The notes under the pieces are model-generated. The model saw only the letters and a program-made list of their open reading frames with translations. It ran no database searches and was not told the origin of the DNA. Source: CBDFGS01 sp965247255 (lineage in GTDB: Bacteria > Chloroflexota > Dehalococcoidia > Lucifugimonadales > CAUZJF01). From it: a stretch of 64,000 bases of DNA. A program made the translations under genes and the position numbers. Shown piece by piece: positions 36,486 through 45,183 of this stretch (positions are counted from its first letter, which is position 1; each line of letters starts with the position of its first letter). Location of the stretch: contig CBDFGS010000013.1 of NCBI GenBank assembly GCA_965247255.1, positions 682,001 to 746,000 on the forward strand, given 5' to 3'.

Positions 36486-38540
36486 ATGTCCCCTCTCCAA
36501 CGGCTCGAATCTATCCGCAATATCGGCTTTATAGCTCACATCGACGCCGGAAAGACGACTGTCACCGAGCGCGTCCTTTTCTTCGCCGGCCGCATCTTCA
36601 GGATCGGCGCAGTCGACGAGGGGACGACCTCGATGGACTGGATGGCCCAAGAACGAGAACGAGGAATTACTATCACCTCGGCTTCGACGACATGCGAATG
36701 GAACAACTACACTATCAACATTATAGATACGCCGGGACACGTCGACTTTACCGCGGAAGTGGAGCGGAGCCTGAGAATCCTCGACGGTGGAGTTGTCGTC
36801 TTCGACGCGGTGGCGGGCGTGGAGCCGCAGTCCGAGACGGTCTGGAGACAGGCCGACCGGTACGCCGTGCCACGCATTTGCTTCGTGAATAAGATGGACA
36901 AGATTGGAGCCGACTTCTACCGCACGGTGGACAGCATCGGTCACCGCCTCCAAGCGCGGCCTGTCGCGATACAGATGCCTATCGGGAGCGAGGACGAGTT
37001 CAAAGGCGTTATCGACCTTGTAGAGGGGAAGGCCCTCCTCTACGACGATGACGACGCTCAGATCCCAAAGGAATGCCCTATCCCAGAGGAGGCCATCGAG
37101 GACTTCCGCAACCATCGCGAGATAATGGTGGAGAAGATCGCCGAGACCGACGACGACCTGATCATTAAGTACATTGAGGGGCAGCAAATCACGACCGCAG
37201 AGATTAAGGCCGCACTACGGCGGGCGACGGTGAAATATGAGCTCGTTCCGGTGGTATGCGGGACCGCCTTACACAACCGCGGAATACACTCGCTGCTAGG
37301 GGCGATCGGCGAGTATCTACCATCACCGTTGGACATCTCGCCGGCGAAAGGGAAGGACCACAAAACGGGCCTCGATATCGAACGGAAACCCGACGAGAAC
37401 GAGCCTTTCGCAGCCCTCGTCTTCAAGGCGGTTACCGATCCGTTCATCGGTAGGCTGGTCTATTTCAGGGTCTATTCGGGACGCGTAAGCACCGGATCTA
37501 TGGTATTTAACTCCACATCAGGACGGCGTGAGCGGCTAGGACGCGTTGTACGGATGCACGCCCAGCACCGCGAGGACCTGGAGGAAGTTGGAGTCGGCGA
37601 TATCGCCGCGGCGGTAGGGGCGAAGAACGCATCGACGGGGGACACGCTTTGTGACTCGGATGCGCCCATAATTCTCGAGACGATATCGTTCCCCCAGCCT
37701 GTGATGTCTGTTGCAATCGAGCCGAAGACCCGTGTTGACCAGGACAGACTGGCGGACGCCATGCGCAAGCTGGCCGACGAGGACCCGACGTTCAAGATTA
37801 GCAGCGATGATGAGCTGGGCCAGACGATAATGTCCGGCATGGGTGAGCTCCACCTTGAGATCATAGTCGATAGGATGAGGCGTGAATTCAAGGTCGAGGG
37901 CAACGTTGGTAAACCCAAGGTTGCGTATAGAGAGACGATAACGGTTGGGTCCAAAGCGGAGGGCAAGTTCGTACGGCAGACCGGCGGACACGGCCAGTAC
38001 GGGCACGTGTGGCTCGAGATCGAGCCTCTGGAACGCGGCGAGGGTCTACGATTCGAGCAACAGATAAGGGGCGGCGCCGTCCCAACCGAGTATTTCTCGG
38101 CGATAGAGAGGGGCATTAGAGACGGGTTGGGCGTCGGCCCAATCGCGGGATTCCCGGTAGTCGACGTCGAAGCCACGCTCGTGGACGGAAGCTTCCACGA
38201 TGTCGATTCGTCGGAGATGGCTTTTCGGATAGCCGGGTCCATGGCGATCAAAAGCGCTATACAAAAAGCGCGCCCTGTGCTCCTGGAACCGATCATGCGC
38301 CTGGAGATCGTTATCCCCGGCGAGTTTCTCGGCGATGTTCTCGGCGACCTGGGGCGACGCCGGGCCAACATAAGGAACATCGAAGGGCGCGGCGAGATTC
38401 AGACTGTCAAGGCGCTCCTTCCGCTTGGCGAGAGCTTCGGATACGCCACTTCGCTGCGTTCGCTTACCCAGGGTAGGGCAAGTCAATCAATGGAGTTCGA
38501 CCGCTACGACAACGCGCCAGAATCGGCGGCCGCCGCCTAG
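36486..38540 (+). CDS. fusA: Elongation factor G
   Basis: 684 residues, normal length. G1 is AHIDAGKTT (17-25), followed by RGITITSA (switch I), DTPGHVDF (G3) and NKMDKIG (G4). Domains II to V follow, with the domain IV motif RQTGGHGQYGHV. It catalyses translocation on the ribosome. I see no clear ribosome binding site before ATG 36486. The gene lies 39 bases after rpsG. No tuf follows: the next gene is rpsJ. Confidence 0.97.
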   Translation: MSPLQRLESIRNIGFIAHIDAGKTTVTERVLFFAGRIFRIGAVDEGTTSMDWMAQERERGITITSASTTCEWNNYTINIIDTPGHVDFTAEVERSLRILDGGVVVFDAVAGVEPQSETVWRQADRYAVPRICFVNKMDKIGADFYRTVDSIGHRLQARPVAIQMPIGSEDEFKGVIDLVEGKALLYDDDDAQIPKECPIPEEAIEDFRNHREIMVEKIAETDDDLIIKYIEGQQITTAEIKAALRRATVKYELVPVVCGTALHNRGIHSLLGAIGEYLPSPLDISPAKGKDHKTGLDIERKPDENEPFAALVFKAVTDPFIGRLVYFRVYSGRVSTGSMVFNSTSGRRERLGRVVRMHAQHREDLEEVGVGDIAAAVGAKNASTGDTLCDSDAPIILETISFPQPVMSVAIEPKTRVDQDRLADAMRKLADEDPTFKISSDDELGQTIMSGMGELHLEIIVDRMRREFKVEGNVGKPKVAYRETITVGSKAEGKFVRQTGGHGQYGHVWLEIEPLERGEGLRFEQQIRGGAVPTEYFSAIERGIRDGLGVGPIAGFPVVDVEATLVDGSFHDVDSSEMAFRIAGSMAIKSAIQKARPVLLEPIMRLEIVIPGEFLGDVLGDLGRRRANIRNIEGRGEIQTVKALLPLGESFGYATSLRSLTQGRASQSMEFDRYDNAPESAAAA

Positions 38541-38564
38541 ACCCCTGGACAACAATCGCGAATT

Positions 38565-38876
38565 ATGGCCAATAGTCAGAAGATCAGAATCATCCTGAGG
38601 GCGTTCGACCACCGGATCCTCGATTTGTCTGCCGGGCAGATAGTGGAGGCGGCGGAACGGACCGGTGCGCAGGTGGCCGGCCCTATCCCGCTTCCGACGT
38701 CCATCAAGAGGTTTTGCGTAATACGAGGTTCGCACGTCCACAAGGACTCAAGGGAACACTTCGAGCTCAGGACCCACAATCGCCTTATCGACATACTGGA
38801 GCCGACCTCCAAGACGATTGATTCACTGACGAGACTCAATGTCCCGGCCGGCGTAAACATCCACATTAAGCTGTGA
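38565..38876 (+). CDS. rpsJ: Ribosomal protein S10
   Basis: 103 residues, complete. Signature blocks are KIRIILRAFDHRILD, GPIPLPTSIKRFCVIRGSHVHKDSREHFELRTH and PAGVNIHIKL. It is a component of the 30S head and also acts in NusB antitermination. It is the first gene of the S10 block and lies 24 bases after fusA, in the place where tuf often sits. Confidence 0.97.
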   Translation: MANSQKIRIILRAFDHRILDLSAGQIVEAAERTGAQVAGPIPLPTSIKRFCVIRGSHVHKDSREHFELRTHNRLIDILEPTSKTIDSLTRLNVPAGVNIHIKL

Positions 38877-38889
38877 TTCGGTAGACGCA

Positions 38890-39525
38890 ATGGCAGTAAA
38901 AGGTCTCATCGGAACGAAGATAGGTACTACGGAGTTCCTGCGTGAAAGCGGGGAGGCCGTGCCCGTCACCGCAATTCAGGCCGGGCCGTGCACCGTCACG
39001 CAGATAAAAACGATTGACAAGGACGGCTATGAAGGAGTTCAGCTCGGCTACAAGGAACTGCGGCGCCTCAACAAGCCGCGCGCAGGGCATCTGGAAAAAT
39101 CTGGCAAGCTATTTCGCTTCTTGAGAGAGGTCGACGCCGACGGTATCGACGACGTCGAAATAGGGCAAGAGTTCAACGTGGACCTATTCCAGCCGGGCGA
39201 TAAGCTGAATGCTACTGGCACTTCAAAGGGCCGAGGTTTCGCGGGGGTCGTAAAACGCTACGGGTTCCACGGAGGCCCGAAGACGCACGGCCAATCGGAC
39301 CGCCATCGCGCTCCCGGCTCAATCGGCGCCGGGACCAGTCCAGGGAAGGTGATAAAAGGGCACAAGATGGCAGGCCACATGGGCGATGCCCGTGTTACCG
39401 TCCAAAACCTTCAAGTTGTGTCGTCCGACCCAGAACGCAATCTTCTGTTTGTAAAGGGAGCCGTGCCGGGAGGGCACAACTCGCTACTGGTGCTTCAAAA
39501 GGCCGGAAGGGGCAGCAAGTCGTGA
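38890..39525 (+). CDS. rplC: Ribosomal protein L3
   Basis: 211 residues, normal length. It has GLIGTKIGTTEF at the start, the long central loop GTSKGRGFAGVVKRYGFHGGPKTHGQSDRHRAPGSIG, and MAGHMGDARVTVQNL. It is an early 50S assembly protein whose loop reaches the peptidyl-transferase centre. The stop overlaps the rplD start as GTGA. Confidence 0.97.
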   Translation: MAVKGLIGTKIGTTEFLRESGEAVPVTAIQAGPCTVTQIKTIDKDGYEGVQLGYKELRRLNKPRAGHLEKSGKLFRFLREVDADGIDDVEIGQEFNVDLFQPGDKLNATGTSKGRGFAGVVKRYGFHGGPKTHGQSDRHRAPGSIGAGTSPGKVIKGHKMAGHMGDARVTVQNLQVVSSDPERNLLFVKGAVPGGHNSLLVLQKAGRGSKS

Positions 39526-40187
39526 ACCTTCCAGTGAAGAACGTTGGGGGAAAGGTCGTAGCGAGTCTGCGCGTAAGAGACGACGTTTTCGATGCCCCTA
39601 TGAATCAGGCACTGGTCCACCAGGTCGTTGTCGGGCAGCTCGCCAACGCGCGGCGGGGGACTGCTTATATCAAAAATCGCTCACAGGTCTCCGGCGGCGG
39701 CCGGAAACCGTGGCGGCAGAAGGGCACCGGCATGGCGCGGGCGGGCTCAATCAGAGCCCCGCATTGGCGGGGTGGCGGAGCAACCTTTGGCGGACAGACA
39801 CGAAACTTCACACACCGCACCCCAAAACGAATGAGGCGCCTGGCGCTCGTCACCGCCATCTCTGCCAAACGCCGGGATGGTGACTTGACGGTCCTCGAAA
39901 GCTTCGCCGTAGAGAGTCCGAAGACCCGGGAGGTTGCCGGCGTGCTCAGTGCGCTGAACGCAGTGATGCCGGTCCTGCTGGTCGCAGACGGCGCCGACCC
40001 GGAGGTGCTGCGGGCGGCCCGCAACATTCCCCGCATCAAGATGCTCCCCGCTTCGCTCCTCAACGCCCTCGACCTGATAAGGCACCAGAGCATCGTCATG
40101 ACCGTAGATGCGATTCGAGAGGCCGAGCAGCGGTGGGGAGGAAAACCTTATCGACGGAGCAAGGAGCCGGCCCAGCCGGTTGCCTAG
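39522..40187 (+). CDS. rplD: Ribosomal protein L4
   Basis: 221 residues from a GTG that overlaps the rplC stop. The extended loop that lines the exit tunnel is clear (GGGRKPWRQKGTGMARAGSIRAPHWRGGGATFG). The C-terminal globular part (ALDLIRHQSIVMTVDAIREAEQRW) is normal. L4 also represses its own operon in some bacteria; no such leader is evident here. Confidence 0.97.
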   Translation: MNLPVKNVGGKVVASLRVRDDVFDAPMNQALVHQVVVGQLANARRGTAYIKNRSQVSGGGRKPWRQKGTGMARAGSIRAPHWRGGGATFGGQTRNFTHRTPKRMRRLALVTAISAKRRDGDLTVLESFAVESPKTREVAGVLSALNAVMPVLLVADGADPEVLRAARNIPRIKMLPASLLNALDLIRHQSIVMTVDAIREAEQRWGGKPYRRSKEPAQPVA

Positions 40188-40201
40188 CGACCGACATTCC
40201 G

Positions 40202-40486
40202 ATGACCACACTCGCGATACTACGCAAACCACTGATCACCGAGAAGAGCACGGCGATGCAAGAAGCCGGACGATACGTATTCGAGGTAGCGCCACTGGCC
40301 ACCAAGCATCAGATCAAGCAAGCCGTGGAAGAGGCGTTCGGGGTATCTGTAGTTAAGGTGAACACGGCCAACGTTAAAGGCAAAAAGAGACGGTTCGGTG
40401 CGCGGATCAGCGCTCGCCGATCGTGGAAGAAGGCTATGGTTACCCTGAAGCGCGGCGACACAATCACAATCTTCGAGGGCGTATAG
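40202..40486 (+). CDS. rplW: Ribosomal protein L23
   Basis: 94 residues from ATG 40202. The longer frame from 40133 overlaps rplD and has the wrong composition. It has LAILRKPLITEKST, YVFEVAPLATKHQIKQAVE, VNTANVKGKKRR and a Lys-rich C-terminus. L23 lies at the tunnel exit and binds trigger factor and SRP. Confidence 0.96.
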   Translation: MTTLAILRKPLITEKSTAMQEAGRYVFEVAPLATKHQIKQAVEEAFGVSVVKVNTANVKGKKRRFGARISARRSWKKAMVTLKRGDTITIFEGV

Positions 40487-41317
40487 ATGCCTCTTAAACC
40501 CGCTCAGCCTACGACTCCGGGACGCCGAGGAGCGATCCTCCAGACGTCCGACGATATCACGCGTCGCAAACCTAAGAAATCGCTCTTACTGCCCACCAAA
40601 AAGAACGCTGGGAGGAACTCGCAGGGCAGGATAACGGTTAGGCACCGTGGCGGCGGACATAAGCGTCGCCTGCGCCAAATCGACTTCAAGCGCGACAAGC
40701 CCGGGGTACCTGGAGTAGTGGACTCCATCGAGTACGACCCGAACCGCTCATCCAGGATCGCCCTCATCAAGTACCGGGACGGCGACTGGCGATACATACT
40801 GGGTCCCGTCGGCCTCAACGTCGGTGACCCCGTTGTCGCCGGAGAGGACGCCGACATAAAAGTCGGCAACGCCCTTCCGCTGCGTGCGATCCCGACCGGA
40901 ACGCAGGTCCACAACGTGGAGTTGAAGGTGGGCAAGGGCGGTCAGATGGTCCGTAGCGCGGGCAACTCCGCCCAGGTCCTAGCGCGAGAAGACCGACACA
41001 CCCTGCTCAGGCTCCCATCCGGGGAGGTGCGCCGGATAATCAGTGAATGTATGGCGACTGTTGGGCAGGTCGGTTCCGTCGATCACAAGAACGTGAAGCT
41101 GGGCAAGGCCGGAAGAAAGCGGAACATGGGGTGGAGGCCTCAGGTAAGAGGAGTCGTTATGTCGCCCAGAGACCATCCGCACGGAGGGGGCGAGGGCCGG
41201 TCCCCTATCGGCATGCCTGGACCCAAGACGCCTTGGGGTAAGCCGGCGCTCGGCTACCGCACCAGAAGGAAAAAGGCCAGCAATAAGATGATCATGTCCC
41301 GTAGGCAGGCTCGATAG
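40487..41317 (+). CDS. rplB: Ribosomal protein L2
   Basis: 276 residues, normal length. It has NSQGRITVRHRGGGHKRRLR, IEYDPNRSSRIALIKYRDG, and the peptidyl-transferase-region block HPHGGGEGRSPIG. The ATG directly follows the rplW stop. L2 is required for subunit association and the peptidyl-transferase centre. Confidence 0.97.
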   Translation: MPLKPAQPTTPGRRGAILQTSDDITRRKPKKSLLLPTKKNAGRNSQGRITVRHRGGGHKRRLRQIDFKRDKPGVPGVVDSIEYDPNRSSRIALIKYRDGDWRYILGPVGLNVGDPVVAGEDADIKVGNALPLRAIPTGTQVHNVELKVGKGGQMVRSAGNSAQVLAREDRHTLLRLPSGEVRRIISECMATVGQVGSVDHKNVKLGKAGRKRNMGWRPQVRGVVMSPRDHPHGGGEGRSPIGMPGPKTPWGKPALGYRTRRKKASNKMIMSRRQAR

Positions 41318-41328
41318 CCGGAGGGAAG

Positions 41329-41622
41329 ATGTCAAGATCCATCAAGAAAGGCCCGTTCGTCGACGCGAAGCTGGACAAGAAGGTGCAGGCTGCCCGTCGG
41401 AGCGGAAGCAAAATGGAGATTCGCACCTGGTCCAGGGCCTCGATGATCATGCCTGACATGCTTGGTCTTACCATCTCCGTCCACGACGGCCGCAGGCATG
41501 TTCCCATTTTCATCACCGAGAACATGGTGGGACACCGTCTTGGGGAGTTCGCGCCGACGAGAACGTTCCGAGGACACTCTTCCAGGTCAGAGCGGACCAC
41601 CGCGATCAGGAGCGACAGCTAG
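41329..41622 (+). CDS. rpsS: Ribosomal protein S19
   Basis: 97 residues. It has MSRSIKKGPFVDAKLDKKV, IRTWSRASMIMPDMLG, HDGRRHVPIFITENMVGHRLGEFAPTRTFRGH. It is a component of the 30S head near the A-site finger. A GGAGGGAAG before the ATG gives strong initiation. Confidence 0.97.
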   Translation: MSRSIKKGPFVDAKLDKKVQAARRSGSKMEIRTWSRASMIMPDMLGLTISVHDGRRHVPIFITENMVGHRLGEFAPTRTFRGHSSRSERTTAIRSDS

Positions 41623-41667
41623 TCCCCGCACGCTGGGGTTTAGCTGTATCGGGAGATAACAACAGTA

Positions 41668-42018
41668 GTGGCAGCTACAGCAACGGCAAAGGACACGGGA
41701 ATCTCCGTGCGCAAGTTCAAGCCGATCATCGATTTGGTGCGCGGGAGGTTGGTAGAAGACGCGGTCGATATGCTCCGCTTCTTCCCCTCTCCGGCCGCAG
41801 CCAGGGTCGCCAGCGTCATCGGGTCCGCCCGGGCCAACGCTGAAAGCGAGCAGCTTATGCGGGGCTCTGAGCTTCGCATCGTGAAGATATTTGCTAACGA
41901 AGGCACGCGAACCAAGCGCTTTCGTGCAAGAGCAAGGGGCCGGACAGGACGCATCAGGAGACGGAACAGCCACATTACGGTGGTGATTGACGAGGAGGCC
42001 GAGGCTAATGGGGAATAA
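41668..42018 (+). CDS. rplV: Ribosomal protein L22
   Basis: 116 residues from GTG 41668, with GGGAGAT as ribosome binding site. It has VRKFKPIIDLVRGRLVEDAVDML, and the tunnel-loop region TRTKRFRARARGRTGRIRRRNSHITVV. The 3' end overlaps rpsC by 11 bases. Confidence 0.96.
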   Translation: MAATATAKDTGISVRKFKPIIDLVRGRLVEDAVDMLRFFPSPAAARVASVIGSARANAESEQLMRGSELRIVKIFANEGTRTKRFRARARGRTGRIRRRNSHITVVIDEEAEANGE

Positions 42019-42748
42019 GACACACCCGATAGGCTTCCGCCTGGGCATAAACAAGGAATGGCAGGCAAAATGGTTCGCCGGTAAGCAGCGGGAGTACCGG
42101 GAGCTTGTGGTGGAGGACTTGTCAGTCCGAAACGCTATATATGGGTCCTACCCAGACGCTGGGATATCGCGGATCGACATCGAAAGGGGCCCCAACGAGG
42201 CGATTATTACCGTGCACACGGCGAGGCCCGGCATCGTAATTGGCCGCGGCGGACAGAAGGTCGAAGAGCTGCGAAAGATGCTAGAAGACCTGACCAAGAG
42301 GCGTGCCCGGCTCAACATCCAGGAGATTAGACAACCGGAGCTGGACGCGTACCTGGTAGCGCGTAGCGTCGCGGACCAGCTGGTCCGCCGTATAACCTTC
42401 CGCAGAGCGATCAGGCAATCCGTGACCAGAACGATACAGGCGGGCGCCCAGGGAGTAAAGATAATATGCTCCGGGCGGCTGGGCGGGGCTGAGATCGCGA
42501 GAGTAGAAAAGGCCATGGAGGGGCGAGTGCCGCTCCACACACTGCGGGCCGACATCGATTTCGGCATCGCGGAGGCGGCGACGGATTACGGGCGTATCGG
42601 CGTAAAGGTATGGATCTACAAAGGCGAGATCCTGCCCGTTCTGGCAGACCAGGAAAGCGCCGACATCTCCCCTATTGAAGTTACGGTTACGCCGGACGAA
42701 GAGGAAATAATAGATGTTACAGCCGCGGAGGGTGAAATACCGGAATAA
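42008..42748 (+). CDS. rpsC: Ribosomal protein S3
   Basis: 246 residues from ATG 42008, where the family begins (MGNKTHPIGFRLG). It has the KH domain motif VIGRGGQKVEELR, then IQEIRQPELDAYLVARSVADQL, RRAIRQSVTRTIQAGAQGVKI and the C-terminal GVKVWIYKGE. A short acidic extension (EEEIIDVTAAEGEIPE) ends the protein. It forms the mRNA entry channel. Its last 35 bases overlap rplP. Confidence 0.96.
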   Translation: MGNKTHPIGFRLGINKEWQAKWFAGKQREYRELVVEDLSVRNAIYGSYPDAGISRIDIERGPNEAIITVHTARPGIVIGRGGQKVEELRKMLEDLTKRRARLNIQEIRQPELDAYLVARSVADQLVRRITFRRAIRQSVTRTIQAGAQGVKIICSGRLGGAEIARVEKAMEGRVPLHTLRADIDFGIAEAATDYGRIGVKVWIYKGEILPVLADQESADISPIEVTVTPDEEEIIDVTAAEGEIPE

Positions 42749-43127
42749 ACAGCGTGGGCGTCGTAAAGGGATGTCCATGTCCGGTAGCACCGTACACTTC
42801 GGTGAATACGGGCTAAAAGCCACGCAAAGGGCGTGGGTGACAGCTCGGCAGATAGAGGCTGCCCGTCGGGTGCTTACGCGATATGTGCGAAAAGGCGGCA
42901 AGCTGTGGATCTGCATATTCCCGGACAAATCCGTAACCGCGCGCGCCGCCGAGACGCGCATGGGTAGCGGTAAGGGACCCGTAGACCACTGGGTCGCCGT
43001 CGTGAAGCCCGGGAGGGTGATGTTCGAGATAGCCGGTATTCCTGAAGAGCAGGCCAAAGAAGCGCTACGCCTGGCTTCGGCGAAGCTGCCCATCCCGACT
43101 CGGGTGGTCGCCAAGCAACAAGTGTAG
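42714..43127 (+). CDS. rplP: Ribosomal protein L16
   Basis: 137 residues beginning MLQPRRVKYRNKQRGR, the invariant L16 start, so the 35-base overlap with rpsC is real. Blocks ATQRAWVTARQIEAARR, ETRMGSGKGPVDHWVAVVKPGRVMFE follow. L16 helps position tRNA in the A site. The long overlap implies tight translational coupling to S3. Confidence 0.96.
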   Translation: MLQPRRVKYRNKQRGRRKGMSMSGSTVHFGEYGLKATQRAWVTARQIEAARRVLTRYVRKGGKLWICIFPDKSVTARAAETRMGSGKGPVDHWVAVVKPGRVMFEIAGIPEEQAKEALRLASAKLPIPTRVVAKQQV

Positions 43128-43175
43128 CCGCGGCTCGCAGCGCACGAGGCGCAGCGACGGGAGAAGAAGGCGGAC

Positions 43176-43379
43176 ATGGAGATAGATGATCTCAGGGGGC
43201 TGACCGACGAGGAGTTGGCCGCCGAGTTGGATGAATCCCACCGAGCGGCGATGAATCTCCGTTTCAGGGCAGCGACTATGCAGCTCGCGAATGTGAACGA
43301 GATCAGATCGACGCGCAAGCGTATCGCACGCATCAAGACCATCGTGCGCGAGAGGGAAATGGCGAGGGAGCCCGTATGA
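43176..43379 (+). CDS. rpmC: Ribosomal protein L29
   Basis: 67 residues forming two helices: LRGLTDEELAAELDESHRAAMNLRFRAATMQLAN, then IRSTRKRIARIKTIVRERE. It is a tunnel-exit protein. Its stop overlaps the rpsQ start by four bases (ATGA). Confidence 0.95.
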   Translation: MEIDDLRGLTDEELAAELDESHRAAMNLRFRAATMQLANVNEIRSTRKRIARIKTIVREREMAREPV

Positions 43380-44500
43380 GCTACGAACGACGCAAGGTCC
43401 GTGTCGGCAACGTTGTCGGCGACAAGATGGACAAGACCGTCGTCGTGAGGATCGAGTGGCGCCGCCGTCACCCACTTTATGGCAAGGCGATGAGGCGCCG
43501 CAGTCACCTCAGGGCGCACGACGAAGAGAACTCTTGCAAGATCGGCGACCTGGTTAGGATCATCGAGACCCGCCCGCTATCGAAAACGAAGCGCTGGCGG
43601 GTGGTCGAGATCCTGTCCAGCCAGGACATAGCGGATATCCAGCCTGAAGAGATAGTCATCGATGAAGACGTCGCCGTTGCCGTGCGGGAGGTGGCGTCCG
43701 ATGCCCCAGCGTCTGCGGAGCCTGAGGCCCCTGTCGCTGAGGCTGAACCCGACACCCCGGCCGAAGAGGCCGAGGCGGAACCAGTAGACACGGAGCCCGA
43801 GGCCCCTGTCGCTGAGGCTGAACTCGACCCCCCGGCCGAAGAGGCCGAGGCGGAACCAGTAGACACGGAGCCTGAAGCCCCTGTCGCTGAGGCTGAACCC
43901 GAGACACCGGCCGAGGAGGCCGAGGCGGAACCAGTAGAGACGGAGCCTGAAGCCCCTGTCGCAGAGGCTGAACCCGAGACACCGGCCGAAGAGGCCGAGG
44001 CGGAACCAGTAGACACAGAACCTGAGGCCCCTGTCGCTGAGGCTGAACCCGAGACACCGGCCGAAGAGGCCGAGGCGGAACCAGTAGACACGGAGCCCGA
44101 GGCCCCTGTCGCTGAGGCTGAACCCGAGACACCGGCCGAAGAGGCCGAGGCGGAACCAGTAGACACAGAACCTGAGGCCCCTGTCGCAGAAGTTGAACCC
44201 GAGACACCGGCCGAAGAGGCCGAGGCGGAACCAGTAGACACAGAGCCTGAAGCCCCTGTCGCAGAGGCTGAATCGGACACCCCGGCCGAAGAGGCCGAGG
44301 CGGAACCAGTAGACACAGAGCCTGAAGCCCCTGTCGCAGAGGCTGAACCCGAGACACCGGCCGAAGAGGCCGAGGCGGAACCAGTAGAGACGGAGCCTGA
44401 GGCCCCTGTCGCAGAGGCTGATGCCGAAACCGAAGCTGCCAAGCCCAAGCCTAAGGCCAGAGCTCGGAAGCGGCCAGCGAAGAAGAAGGACGGCGAGTAG
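43376..44500 (+). CDS. rpsQ: Ribosomal protein S17 with a giant acidic repeat tail
   Basis: Residues 1-85 are ordinary S17 (RKVRVGNVVGDKMDKTVVVRIEWRRRHPLYGK, HDEENSCKIGDLVRIIETRPLSKTKRW). The remaining 290 residues are foreign to the family. From 43718, nine tandem units of 75 bases encode 25-residue repeats with the pattern EPEAPVAEAEPETPAEEAEA plus EPVDT, highly acidic. A final basic stretch follows (KPKPKARARKRPAKKK). S17 is normally 80-100 residues, so this protein is about four times too long. The repeats are very similar at DNA level, so the copy number may change by slippage. Confidence 0.93.
   Translation: MSYERRKVRVGNVVGDKMDKTVVVRIEWRRRHPLYGKAMRRRSHLRAHDEENSCKIGDLVRIIETRPLSKTKRWRVVEILSSQDIADIQPEEIVIDEDVAVAVREVASDAPASAEPEAPVAEAEPDTPAEEAEAEPVDTEPEAPVAEAELDPPAEEAEAEPVDTEPEAPVAEAEPETPAEEAEAEPVETEPEAPVAEAEPETPAEEAEAEPVDTEPEAPVAEAEPETPAEEAEAEPVDTEPEAPVAEAEPETPAEEAEAEPVDTEPEAPVAEVEPETPAEEAEAEPVDTEPEAPVAEAESDTPAEEAEAEPVDTEPEAPVAEAEPETPAEEAEAEPVETEPEAPVAEADAETEAAKPKPKARARKRPAKKKDGE
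43718..44392 (+). repeat. Nine tandem 75-bp repeats inside rpsQ
   Basis: Each unit begins GAGCCTGAGGCCCCTGTCGC or a close variant and keeps the reading frame. Most differences are third-base or Asp/Glu changes. A tenth, partial unit follows at 44393. Confidence 0.92.
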
Positions 44501-44501
44501 C

Positions 44502-44870
44502 GTGATCCAGACTTATACGCGGCTCAAAGTGGCCGATAACTCAGGGGCGAAAACGATAAGCTGTATCGGCATACCTGGGGGAAGCGGCCGGAAATACGCA
44601 TGGATAGGCGATGTTATCGTCGCATCGGTGAAGGAGGCGGCGCCGGCAGCGGCGGTGGGCAAGGGAGAGGTCGTCAGGGCGGTCATAGTAAGGACTAAGC
44701 AGGCGTACCGTCGGCAGGACGGCTCTCACATCCGCTTCGACGATAACGCCGCGGTGATTATCGGAGAGGACCTGTTGCCGCGCGGTACCCGCATTTTTGG
44801 CCCTGTTGCGCGGGAGCTCCGAGACAAGAACTTCATGCGCATAGTCTCGCTGGCTCCCGAGGTGCTATAA
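44502..44870 (+). CDS. rplN: Ribosomal protein L14
   Basis: 122 residues, the exact family length, from GTG 44502 two bases after the rpsQ stop. It has IQTYTRLKVADNSGAKTISCI, GDVIVASVKEA, VVRAVIVRTKQAYRRQDGSHIRFDDNAAVII, GTRIFGPVARELRDKNFMRIVSLAPEVL. It contributes to intersubunit bridges. Confidence 0.97.
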   Translation: MIQTYTRLKVADNSGAKTISCIGIPGGSGRKYAWIGDVIVASVKEAAPAAAVGKGEVVRAVIVRTKQAYRRQDGSHIRFDDNAAVIIGEDLLPRGTRIFGPVARELRDKNFMRIVSLAPEVL

Positions 44871-44871
44871 A

Positions 44872-45183
44872 ATGAAGCTGCGGGCGAACGACAACGTACT
44901 GATCATCAAGGGCCGCGACCGCGGCAAACAGGGGCGCATTCAACAGATTTTCCCGAAGGACAATAAGGTCCTCGTCGAGGGAATGAATATAGTGATGCGG
45001 CATACGAAAGCGTCCCAAAACGTGAGGCAGGCAGGCATCGTCCAGAAAGAGATGCCCATGAGCTCAGCGAACGTGCTTCTGATCTGCACGCATTGCACGC
45101 GCCCTACGAGGATCGGTCGTCAGGTCCTGGCCGACGGCACCAAGGCCAGAGTCTGCAACAGATGCAAGGAAGTGATCGAGTGA
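44872..45183 (+). CDS. rplX: Ribosomal protein L24
   Basis: 103 residues. A KOW motif (NVLIIKGRDRGKQGRIQQIFP) is followed by VLVEGMNIVMRHTKAS. The C-terminal CTHCTRPTRI...CNRC could bind zinc. It initiates 50S assembly. The stop overlaps the rplE start as GTGA. Confidence 0.96.
   Translation: MKLRANDNVLIIKGRDRGKQGRIQQIFPKDNKVLVEGMNIVMRHTKASQNVRQAGIVQKEMPMSSANVLLICTHCTRPTRIGRQVLADGTKARVCNRCKEVIE

Noticed and set aside
43718..44392. Regular repeats resembling a CRISPR array
   Set aside because: The 75-bp units abut without unique spacers, stay in frame, and encode a protein repeat.
43504..44448. 314-codon Ser/Ala/Gly frame and a Leu/Pro/Arg frame opposite the S17 repeats
   Set aside because: These are shadows of the 75-bp repeat in rpsQ; the plus-strand frame begins with a bona fide S17 domain.
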